This document shows, piece after piece, positions 6,972 through 14,021 of a stretch of 14,335 bases of DNA. The stretch covers positions 15,125-29,459 of the forward strand of contig JAABVY010000281.1 in the NCBI GenBank assembly GCA_011777135.1, in the 5' to 3' direction. The notes beneath the pieces are model-generated. The model was given only the letters and a program-made list of their open reading frames with translations. It had not been told where the DNA came from and searched no databases. The stretch's first letter is position 1. Every line of letters starts with the position of its first letter. The position numbers were made by a program, and so were the translations under genes. The DNA is from Candidatus Zixiibacteriota bacterium (lineage in GTDB: Bacteria > Zixibacteria > MSB-5A5 > JAABVY01).

Positions 6972-7400
6972 CTATTGTGAATTTTTTTTTGATTTCAGCT
7001 TATTCTCTATCATCTCGTACACTTCGGGATTACAGAGGAACTGGCGGCACATAATCTGAATGAAATCCTCGATAATCGCCGCCATCTGGCCGTCAGTGAA
7101 ATCAGTCAGACGGCGCGTATCTTTGCGGTACTCAGGAGTGAATTGCATATACTGCAGTATTTCCCGCGAGGAGAGCTTCTTTTTCGGCTCGAACTCATGA
7201 TCCACGGAGGGATACTTGCGATGAAACATCCGGATCAACAGGAAAACAAAGGCATCCTGCAAAGCATTCCGTCTGTGCAGTTCAGCAAAAGTTGTAAATA
7301 TCAAGGGGGCGAGATCATCGCCGAACTTGTTCATAACATGTTCTCGGCCGTGGGAGAGTCCGCAAAGAAGTATATTCCGGGCCACTTCTTCGCGTTTCAT
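6972..7400 (-). CDS. uncharacterised small soluble protein
   Basis: This 142-residue protein is not one I recognise. It is predicted mostly helical and soluble, with no signal peptide, membrane segment or known motif. It has a hydrophobic middle (DAFVFLLIRMFHRKYP, 49-64), a basic stretch EPKKKLSSRE and a lysine-rich tail KSKKNSQ encoded partly by a run of nine A residues. Two cysteines (Cys118, Cys123) occur in the MCRQFLC segment, too few for a convincing metal site. The ATG at 7400 has no Shine-Dalgarno. The preceding ~35 nt on the coding strand are almost entirely pyrimidines, directly after the terminator of the M16 genes. It may form an operon with the next gene on the same strand, 57 nt away. 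Support is the open frame and its coherent composition only. Confidence 0.65.
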   Translation of the reverse strand: MKREEVARNILLCGLSHGREHVMNKFGDDLAPLIFTTFAELHRRNALQDAFVFLLIRMFHRKYPSVDHEFEPKKKLSSREILQYMQFTPEYRKDTRRLTDFTDGQMAAIIEDFIQIMCRQFLCNPEVYEMIENKLKSKKNSQ

Positions 7401-7437
7401 GCCGGAAAGATAAGAAAAAAATCGAAAAAAAGAAACA

Positions 7438-7470
7438 AAAAACCTCCCAAATTGAATTCGGGAGGTTTTT
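7438..7470 (-). terminator. rho-independent terminator of the M16 peptidase genes (potentially bidirectional)
   Basis: An 11-bp stem pairs 7438-7448 with 7460-7470 around an 11-nt loop. Its GC core is CCTCCC/GGGAGG and its outer pairs are A-U. On the minus strand the stem is followed by six U residues, placed 20 nt after the stop of the M16-family gene at 7490. The plus strand also ends the stem in five T residues, so the element could work in both directions, though no plus-strand gene needs it nearby. Confidence 0.88.
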
Positions 7471-7489
7471 ATCTCGAATAAATCGATAT

Positions 7490-8872
7490 CTAAAGTTCGA
7501 TTAGCGGAATTACCTCAACCTCGCCATACTTCGCAAGTTGCGGCTCGACCTCCTCGGCCTTGCCCACAACCACGATCAGCATATTATTGGGATCTATATA
7601 CTCCTGGGCAACATCCTGGATATCCTGACGGGTGGTATTGTTAACAGTATTTATATAATTATTGTAGTAATCCTCGCCAAGATCATAAAGGTAGATCGTC
7701 TCGACATAGCTGGCGATTTTGTCCGGGGTCTCGAACTGAATTGGTATATAGCCGCTATAGAAATTGCGGGTATCATCGAGTTCTTCCTCGGTTACCTTCT
7801 CTTCACGGATACGGAGAAGCTCCTCGAGGATCAGATCAATCGCCTCAGCGGTAGATTCGTTTTTGGTAAATGTCTTTACCGCAAAGGAACCCTTGTATTT
7901 GTTGTAGTCATACATGGATTGAATACCATAGGTCAAACCACCCTCTCCCCTGACTTCTTTGGTCAAACGGGATGCGAATCCGCCTCCACCGAGGATATAG
8001 TTCATGACCCTACAGGCGAAGGCATCCGGATTGAGGCGGCTGATTCCCAGATGACCCATGGCGATATAGGACTGGGTGGCATCGGGCTTGTCGATCAATA
8101 TCACCCTCATACCTGCAACCGGCCCGGGCTCCGGAATATCAACTGTCGGAGGTGTACCGGGCTTCCAGGAACTGAAATAATCCTCTGCCTTCTGCATGGC
8201 ATCGTCAGGCTGTACGTCGCCGACAATCAACAGAAAAGCATCATTCGGAATGATATACTTGTTATAGAAATCCTTGATATCGGTATCGGTCAGGAGCATT
8301 ATAGTCTCTTCCGTCCCGATCATCGGAAATCCGTAAGGGTGATCGCCAAAAAGCAATCTATAAAATTGCATATCGCGAATAGTGCCCGGATCGGATTTGC
8401 TCTGCATGATTGAACCCAGGAATTGATCTTTTTGCTTCTCAATTTCCTCTTCAGGGAATATCGGGTTGATCATAATATCTGCCAGGAGTTCCATGCCCTT
8501 ATCCAGATGTTTGCTGAGGACCTTGCAGGTGGCATAGATGGCATCATCACCAGCGCCGGCGCCAAGGCTGCCGCCGATGAAATCTATTTCTTCGGAGACC
8601 TCATCAGCTGTACGATTGGTCGTTCCCTTGCGCAGAAGGCTTGACGTCAGGTTTGCGATTCCTATGGTTTCCTCAGTCTCATAAAGAGTGCCGCCGGGAA
8701 CCACCAGCCGCATGGAGACAACCGGCACTTCATGCTGTTCTATGACATAGACATCAAGTCCATTATCCAGTGTCATATGCTCGATTTCGGGAAGCTCCAT
8801 TTCGACAGCCAGACCCGAGCCTGTGAAGGCACAGAGCATAAGAGTAATCATAAATAAAATTCCATACTTCAT
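7490..8872 (-). CDS. M16-family peptidase-like protein, non-catalytic subunit
   Basis: This exported M16 (insulinase/mitochondrial processing peptidase type) protein of 460 residues has lost the zinc site. Where the inverted motif HxxEH belongs, it reads GIANLTSSLLRKGT, with Asn74, Ser77 and Ser78 in place of the two histidines and the glutamate. The C-terminal half keeps the GGGGFASRLTKEVRGEGGLTYG segment in which the Arg and Tyr (about 308 and 315) of partner subunits help hold substrate. It therefore looks like the inactive half of an M16B heterodimer. The ATG at 8872 is chosen over an upstream GTG at 8929: it follows GGGAGG by 8 nt and starts a signal peptide (MKYGILFMITLMLCAFTGSGLA). The Shine-Dalgarno overlaps the stop of the catalytic partner 13 nt upstream, so the two are translationally linked. 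A strong terminator follows. Confidence 0.93.
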   Translation of the reverse strand: MKYGILFMITLMLCAFTGSGLAVEMELPEIEHMTLDNGLDVYVIEQHEVPVVSMRLVVPGGTLYETEETIGIANLTSSLLRKGTTNRTADEVSEEIDFIGGSLGAGAGDDAIYATCKVLSKHLDKGMELLADIMINPIFPEEEIEKQKDQFLGSIMQSKSDPGTIRDMQFYRLLFGDHPYGFPMIGTEETIMLLTDTDIKDFYNKYIIPNDAFLLIVGDVQPDDAMQKAEDYFSSWKPGTPPTVDIPEPGPVAGMRVILIDKPDATQSYIAMGHLGISRLNPDAFACRVMNYILGGGGFASRLTKEVRGEGGLTYGIQSMYDYNKYKGSFAVKTFTKNESTAEAIDLILEELLRIREEKVTEEELDDTRNFYSGYIPIQFETPDKIASYVETIYLYDLGEDYYNNYINTVNNTTRQDIQDVAQEYIDPNNMLIVVVGKAEEVEPQLAKYGEVEVIPLIEL

Positions 8873-8885
8873 CTTATATGCCTCC

Positions 8886-10244
8886 CTAAAGTCCAATGTT
8901 CGGTGCCGCACCTGAGGTCTTGGGCACAAGCGTTACTACCGTGCGGTTATTTTCATCAAAATAAGTATTGGCTACCCGCATTATATCATCAGCAGTGACA
9001 GCAAGATAGTTATCGAATTCATCAAACATAAGGCTGTAGTCACCCCTGATTGTTTCAAACCAGCCGATAGCATATGCTTTGTTTTCATTCGATTCAAGCT
9101 GATACCATTTCTCGGCCTCGATTTGATTCAGGGCCTTTTGGAGAACTTCTTCCGGTACAGGCTCGGTTTTGAGCTTATCAATTTCGTCATAGAGAATGGC
9201 CTCGGCGTCTTCGGTGCTTTTGTCAGGCCCTTTCATGACTGCGATGAGATAGAACAGTCCGGGATCCTCGAATTCGAACATATCCCCGCCGGCATAGAGA
9301 CAAAGCTGCTCCTCGTCCACCAGGCGCTTATATGCCCGAGAGCTTTCACCCTGGAAGAGAATCTTGCCCATAACCCGCAGTGGGTAGACATCGGGATGAC
9401 CGGCCTCTACGACCTTATAACCTAAAAAGACTCCAGGAAGCTGCGCCACTTTGTTGACTTCAGCACGGCGCTCACCCATCTGCTCAGGTTCCTCAGTAAC
9501 CGGCCGGTAGAGATTGGCGGGACCCGGAGGGATATCGGAATAATATTTTTCCACTATTTCAATCGCCTCATCCGGGTCAACGTCACCGACTATAACAGCG
9601 GTAGCATTATTGGGCTTATAATATGTATTCCAGTAGTCTCTCAGTTTGTGATGGGTATAATTTTGAATGTCCGACATGTATCCGATCACATGCCAATGAT
9701 AAGGATGAGCAGTATATGACAGATTTAAAAGCTGCTCCAGTAATGGCCCGAAGGGCGAGTTATCGATTCTCGTCCTGCGTTCCTCGGCCACCACCTCTTT
9801 TTCAGAGGCCAGTTCGGCGGAATCTATGGCCAGGTTTGCCATCCTGTCGGCCTCGAGCTGGGCCGCGACTTCCAGATCCTTAGCACCCATAACCTCGTGA
9901 TAGGCGGTCATATCAAAATGTGTGAAGGCATTCGAGGTCCCGCCTCTGGCCTGAACAATGCGAGCATGTTCTTCCGGACCGATTGTATCGGTACCCTTGA
10001 ACATCATATGCTCTATCATGTGTGAAATTCCGGTGATACCGGGGCGTTCATTTTTGCTGCCCACGTGATACCAGATCTGATAAGCAACCGAGGGTGTGGA
10101 ATGATCCTCAAGCACGACAATCTTCATGCCGTTATCGAGCTGAGACTTGGTAATCTTCCATCCCAGCGGATTATCCTGGGCTATCAGAAATGAAAATAAG
10201 AATAGCAGTGCGGTTACTGCTATAAGGACTGACTTCTTCAGCAT
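8886..10244 (-). CDS. M16-family zinc peptidase, catalytic subunit
   Basis: This 452-residue exported metallopeptidase carries an intact inverted zinc motif HMIEH (His75, Glu78, His79) in GISHMIEHMMFKGT. The distal glutamate is in SEKEVVAEERR (about residues 148-157), spaced ~80 residues on as the family requires. The AFTHFDMTAYHEV segment matches the conserved core strand of M16B peptidases, and a second M16 domain follows (about 235-452). The N-terminus MLKKSVLIAVTALLFLFSFL then IAQD is a signal peptide, so the enzyme acts in the periplasm or beyond. The ATG at 10244 has a GGAGG 4-5 nt upstream. A TATAAA lies about 50-60 nt upstream but with a poor -35. Its partner gene without the zinc site follows after 13 nt. 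Known members clip unfolded or extended peptides; the substrate here is unknown. Confidence 0.95.
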   Translation of the reverse strand: MLKKSVLIAVTALLFLFSFLIAQDNPLGWKITKSQLDNGMKIVVLEDHSTPSVAYQIWYHVGSKNERPGITGISHMIEHMMFKGTDTIGPEEHARIVQARGGTSNAFTHFDMTAYHEVMGAKDLEVAAQLEADRMANLAIDSAELASEKEVVAEERRTRIDNSPFGPLLEQLLNLSYTAHPYHWHVIGYMSDIQNYTHHKLRDYWNTYYKPNNATAVIVGDVDPDEAIEIVEKYYSDIPPGPANLYRPVTEEPEQMGERRAEVNKVAQLPGVFLGYKVVEAGHPDVYPLRVMGKILFQGESSRAYKRLVDEEQLCLYAGGDMFEFEDPGLFYLIAVMKGPDKSTEDAEAILYDEIDKLKTEPVPEEVLQKALNQIEAEKWYQLESNENKAYAIGWFETIRGDYSLMFDEFDNYLAVTADDIMRVANTYFDENNRTVVTLVPKTSGAAPNIGL

Positions 10245-10357
10245 CCTTCCTCCAATCCAACATGTAAACTTAATTCAAATATTCCTTTATTTTTATAATT
10301 ACAGGTAAGCATTACATGAAGTTATTCGGTTCCTTAGCCACTATAGACGGGTAAATT

Positions 10358-10369
10358 AAACAATTGTTT
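10358..10369. repeat. 12-bp perfect palindrome downstream of the SppA-fusion gene
   Basis: AAACAATTGTTT lies 9-20 nt after the stop of the SppA-fusion gene, in the 133-nt gap before the catalytic M16 gene. It is too AT-rich to be a convincing terminator stem. A regulator site is possible but unproven. Confidence 0.25.
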
Positions 10370-10377
10370 CGGCAGAA

Positions 10378-12798
10378 TCAATAGATTTTGATGGAATAGG
10401 GGAGAATATAATAGTAGCTGGAAAGGCCTAAATCATCGCTTTTATCCGAGAATATTCCGGTGCCAAACATGAGTATCTTGATAGACTTTGCTACTGAAGA
10501 CAAACCGCCCCAGAGGTCGAAAAGTTGAAATGGCCGTTTGGGAAAGCTGACAATTTCGACCTCATCATCCGATATTCCCGCCTGTTCTTCGGCCATCTGA
10601 ATGGCTTCCCAAAGACCGCCAAATCCGTCCACAAGCTGTCGTTCCTCTGCCGCAGAGCCGCTCCAGACTCGACCCTGAGCAACAGACTCCACATAATCAT
10701 ACGATAAATCGCGTCCTTCGGCCACAATCTGCACGAAATCCTCATACATGAGATTGAGCTGATACAGCAGTTTTTCCTTCTGCTTTTTGCTAAAGCCTGT
10801 ATTCCAGGAGAAAAAATCTGCATTTTCTCCCCGTTTCAATAAATAGGTCGTGAAACCGATGTTTTCCCTCAACTCAGATAGGTTGAGCTTGCCATAAACA
10901 ACCCCGATCGAACCCGTCACAGTTGCCGGCTGAGCTAAAATATAATCACCGGCGGAAGCCAGATGATAACCGGCGGAGGCGGCAACATTACCCATCGAAA
11001 CTATGAGCGGCTTTTCCTTACTGAGAAGTTCCAGTTCCTGGTGGAGCAAATCAGCAGCCAGTCCATCACCACCCGGCGTATTGAGCCTCAGAACAACTGC
11101 ACGGATTCGATCACTCTTGCGCGCATATTCTATGGCCCCGGCCAGATCATCTGAGCCGACGGTCTTTCCATAAAACGGAATTTCCCCGCTGGAACCGGAC
11201 ATCAATGTTCCCTCCACAGGTATTACAGCAATTTGAGGAGGCAATCCCCATCTTTCCCGATATGGCTTGCGCTTTGAGTATTCTTCAAAATCTATCGAGC
11301 AGGAGGTTCCAAAGCTGCTTTTGGTCCAATCTCGGACTTCATTGGGATAGAGAATGCGGTCTACCAGCCCTGCCTCCAGGGCTTCTTCCGATACATGTGG
11401 AGCGTTATTGATAAGAGAGGTCATGCTATCCCGGGACAAATCTCTATCAGTTGCGAGATCATTTACATATTGTTCGAAGATATCGTCCAGAAGCTTGTTG
11501 ACAGCCTCGCTGTGATATTGCGACATGGAATCGCGTGTCAAAATATCTTCGGCGGATTTATATTTTCCGGCGGCATAAATATCGGCCTCGATTCCGAGTT
11601 TATCGAGCGTTCCTTTATAAAAAGTGACCTCGCCAAGGAGCCCGGTGATAGCGAGATCATCCACCCGATGCATGGCGATCTCATCTCCGCTTGAAGCCAG
11701 GTAATAGCTGCCGTTACCGGGCAGGTAGCCAAGATAAAACAATACCGGCTTGCCTTTATCCCGGAAGGAATGGAAGATATTGCGCAATTCCTTGATCTGC
11801 GCCCATCCAAGGCGAGGTTTCTTCAGCTCGACATATACACCACCGATTATCTTATCATCAACAGCACGGTTGAGGTTCTGCACAAGATCTAGAAACGTAG
11901 TCCGCTCGGGTGCCAGAAAGAAATCTTTTTCATCGGTTTCAGGGTATAAGCCTGAGAGAGTCAGCTTCAAAAACTTTTTTTTTACAGGAAATACCCAGCC
12001 CCTGGGACGATAGCTATAACCGCTGTAGAGCAATCCTGACCAGTCACGGCCATCGTTGGTATAAGTATGGTAGGTGCCGATCTGATTATATCCAAAACTG
12101 AAGTTAATACCAAAGCCGAAGTTGCCATCTTCATCTACGGATCCCAGTATTCCGATGCCATCATTGATCTTCAGATTGATAAAGCCCCTGAATATGCCAT
12201 CGGAAAATGATTGTCCTCCACTCCATGACCAATTGGCAGAAAGCGTCAGCAGCTCCTGCAGCGGCCGGAATCCGGCGGACAACTTATATTCAACGTCGGT
12301 CTCCTCTCCGGCGAACTCCATTTGTCTGAGATTTTCCGCCAGGAAGCCCAGCGATATTTCTCTGCTGTAACGCCATAGAAGCCCCAGATTCCAGAAGTGA
12401 TCATTGTGATAGGGATTACCGTCATCAGTTTTCATGAACTTATATGTTATTCCGGCATAGAGACCCTGTGATATATGGCTCGAATACCCTATGGTGAAAG
12501 CATTGATGGCATTATCAACCGAAAGCCGATAATTCTGGTATGCCAATCCAAGGCCATTGCGGGCAAACAAAATGGTGTTATCGCCGGTAAATTTGTCCGA
12601 GTTGAATGAATGCAGATACATCAATTCCATATCCGGATTGACCCTGAGGGCAGCGGGATTCTGGAAAAGGGAGAGAGTTCCAAAGGTTACGGCCGCGGAA
12701 TATTCCGGCAGTGGATAGTATGGGTATGGGTACCTTTCGGATGCCAGAGAAGCCGGCAGAAGCCATAATATAATAAAGACAACAATAACCTTTTTCAC
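10378..12798 (-). CDS. fusion of an outer-membrane barrel-like domain with SppA-type S49 peptidase
   Basis: An 806-residue protein made of two parts. Residues 1-19 are a signal peptide. Residues ~32-265 alternate short amphipathic strands with turns, and begin TFGTLSLFQNPAALRVNP, the NPA(G/A)L signature of PorV/FadL-like outer-membrane barrels. Residues ~275-745 are a full tandem SppA (67K type). The first S49 repeat has the general base Lys414 in GKYKSAEDILTRDSMS, matching Lys209 of E. coli SppA. The second has LNTPGGDG and nucleophile Ser608 in NVAASAGYHLASAGDYI, then TVTGSIGVVYGK. Both catalytic residues are present, so it should be an active Ser-Lys peptidase. A normal SppA is ~600 residues and has a single N-terminal membrane helix, which is missing here. 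The start is GTG at 12798, 5 nt after AAGGAGG; an ATG two bases upstream is followed at once by TGA. A strong own promoter precedes it. The M16 genes follow 133 nt on. Confidence 0.93.
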   Translation of the reverse strand: MKKVIVVFIILWLLPASLASERYPYPYYPLPEYSAAVTFGTLSLFQNPAALRVNPDMELMYLHSFNSDKFTGDNTILFARNGLGLAYQNYRLSVDNAINAFTIGYSSHISQGLYAGITYKFMKTDDGNPYHNDHFWNLGLLWRYSREISLGFLAENLRQMEFAGEETDVEYKLSAGFRPLQELLTLSANWSWSGGQSFSDGIFRGFINLKINDGIGILGSVDEDGNFGFGINFSFGYNQIGTYHTYTNDGRDWSGLLYSGYSYRPRGWVFPVKKKFLKLTLSGLYPETDEKDFFLAPERTTFLDLVQNLNRAVDDKIIGGVYVELKKPRLGWAQIKELRNIFHSFRDKGKPVLFYLGYLPGNGSYYLASSGDEIAMHRVDDLAITGLLGEVTFYKGTLDKLGIEADIYAAGKYKSAEDILTRDSMSQYHSEAVNKLLDDIFEQYVNDLATDRDLSRDSMTSLINNAPHVSEEALEAGLVDRILYPNEVRDWTKSSFGTSCSIDFEEYSKRKPYRERWGLPPQIAVIPVEGTLMSGSSGEIPFYGKTVGSDDLAGAIEYARKSDRIRAVVLRLNTPGGDGLAADLLHQELELLSKEKPLIVSMGNVAASAGYHLASAGDYILAQPATVTGSIGVVYGKLNLSELRENIGFTTYLLKRGENADFFSWNTGFSKKQKEKLLYQLNLMYEDFVQIVAEGRDLSYDYVESVAQGRVWSGSAAEERQLVDGFGGLWEAIQMAEEQAGISDDEVEIVSFPKRPFQLFDLWGGLSSVAKSIKILMFGTGIFSDKSDDLGLSSYYYILPYSIKIY

Positions 12799-12823
12799 AT
12801 CCGCCTCCTTATCAGTTTAAATA

Positions 12824-12852
12824 TATATAGAAAAGAGGATGGGCTCTATCAA
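12824..12852 (-). promoter_or_regulatory. candidate promoter of the barrel-SppA gene
   Basis: On the minus strand TTGATA (12847-12852, 5/6) is followed after an ideal 17-nt spacer by TATATA (12824-12829, 5/6). Transcription would begin near 12817, giving a leader of about 19 nt that contains the AAGGAGG ribosome-binding site. It lies wholly between the DUF4097 gene and the SppA gene, so the SppA gene can be expressed on its own. Confidence 0.65.
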
Positions 12853-12876
12853 CAAAAACAAATAGGCAGGAAAATT

Positions 12877-13971
12877 CTAGAAGTCTTTGCGGCGTACAGT
12901 GACCTTACCGGTGCCGCGGGTGTCGACTACTATACGTGAATCGTGGCGAAAGGTGCTGGCGATCAGGGTGCCCCAGTCAACCTGCTCGGTAACCAAGGGG
13001 ACACCTGACATTTCAATTTCGCCGTCATCGGGATCGGTGGTTATATTAAACTCGGCCTGGATATCACGCGGTAACAAGAGCTGAACATCAGCGGCCTTAT
13101 TTATTATTTCCAGACGGGAATCCCTGATTTCCTCCACCTCGACATAGATATCGCTATTAATCCCCGAGTTGGAAATAAATGCTCGAGCGCCGTTCAGAAG
13201 AGAGAGCTTTTCGAGAGTGATCCTGCCCTCACGTGAGATACACCTCAGCTCATCACCGGTGAATCCATCAATAGAAATAGCTCCGCGTTCATTCTCGAAA
13301 GTGGCAATGCCGATGCCAGTACCCGTATCGAGATTTCGGGCGGTTATATTTGCGCCTTCCCCCTCAACCAGCATGGGACCTTCAATATCTCGCAATATCA
13401 TGGTGCTGTTAGTCGCTCTGACTGTGAGTCCCAGATCGATACGAGAGACCCTGACTTCATCATAATAATCCCCGGTCACATATGCCTGCGGGAAGGGCCC
13501 TCTGATACTGAGATAATAGCCCACAATGCTGTCGATACTTATTGAAAATTGCCGGGGAAGATATATCTCACATTCGATCTGGCCGGAAAGGTTGGCTGTT
13601 TTGCGCCAGGGAGCGTCGCGGGGAGCATCGGCTGATATTATCAAGCTGTTCTCTTTGACCTCGTGATTTAACGAAATCTGAGGCGCAAACTCCTCCGCCT
13701 GTTCACGTGAATTAGCATAGAGTACCTTATGATATATAATTTCAATACTGTCAGAATCAGTGGAAGAGATTTCCAGGCGTCCTCTGAGGGCCGTGGATGA
13801 CTGGAAAATCAAATCTGCAGTTGGAGCGAATTCATCGGGGCCCAGAAAAAGACGAATCTCATCGGTCTCGTAGTTATTATCAGAGATTGTCCGTATGCTC
13901 TCGGTCTGTGACCTACCTGAAGGACAGGTGAACAGGAGCAGCAAAAGTATGTAAATATAAATCTGTTTCAT
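12877..13971 (-). CDS. exported DUF4097-like beta-helical protein
   Basis: A 364-residue secreted or membrane-attached protein of unknown function. After the N-terminal hydrophobic segment MKQIYIYILLLLLFTCPSG comes a beta-rich body whose centre and end (about 150-355) consist of short repeating strands with S/D/G turns (for example ITARNLDTGTGIGIATFENE, GAISIDGF, RITLEKLSL, SDIYVEVEEI, EFNITTDPDDGEIEMSG). This is the pattern of DUF4097 and related right-handed parallel beta-helix (adhesin-like) families. Cys16 near the end of the hydrophobic stretch could be a lipid attachment site, but the lipobox (LFTC) is poor. The ATG at 13971 is chosen over a TTG at 14019, since it starts the signal peptide and lies 12 nt after the predicted transcript start; the TTG would lie in the -35 box. 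The Shine-Dalgarno is weak. It precedes the barrel-SppA gene by 78 nt. Confidence 0.8.
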   Translation of the reverse strand: MKQIYIYILLLLLFTCPSGRSQTESIRTISDNNYETDEIRLFLGPDEFAPTADLIFQSSTALRGRLEISSTDSDSIEIIYHKVLYANSREQAEEFAPQISLNHEVKENSLIISADAPRDAPWRKTANLSGQIECEIYLPRQFSISIDSIVGYYLSIRGPFPQAYVTGDYYDEVRVSRIDLGLTVRATNSTMILRDIEGPMLVEGEGANITARNLDTGTGIGIATFENERGAISIDGFTGDELRCISREGRITLEKLSLLNGARAFISNSGINSDIYVEVEEIRDSRLEIINKAADVQLLLPRDIQAEFNITTDPDDGEIEMSGVPLVTEQVDWGTLIASTFRHDSRIVVDTRGTGKVTVRRKDF

Positions 13972-13989
13972 AATCCAGTTTACGATACT

Positions 13990-14019
13990 AATATAGTAAG
14001 TTCCAAATGCATTTGACAA
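13990..14019 (-). promoter_or_regulatory. candidate promoter of the DUF4097-like gene
   Basis: On the minus strand TTGTCA (14014-14019, 5/6) is followed after 18 nt by TATATT (13990-13995, 5/6). Transcription would begin around 13983, about 12 nt before the ATG at 13971. The -35 box begins 2 nt beyond the stop of the methyltransferase gene, so the whole promoter fits into the gap. Confidence 0.55.
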
Positions 14020-14021
14020 TA

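Noticed and set aside
7538..8413. 291-codon plus-strand open frame antisense to the inactive M16 gene
   Set aside because: It lies wholly opposite a well-supported M16 gene with family motifs and a strong ribosome-binding site. Its peptide (long Ile/Val runs without a family pattern) looks like a codon-usage shadow.
8873..8929. 19-residue N-terminal extension of the inactive M16 protein from an upstream GTG
   Set aside because: The extension would precede the signal peptide and overlap the end of the catalytic gene. The ATG at 8872 has GGGAGG at correct spacing.
13972..14019. 16-residue extension of the DUF4097-like protein from a TTG at 14019
   Set aside because: The TTG lies within the predicted -35 box, and the extension would bury the signal peptide. 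The ATG at 13971 fits better.
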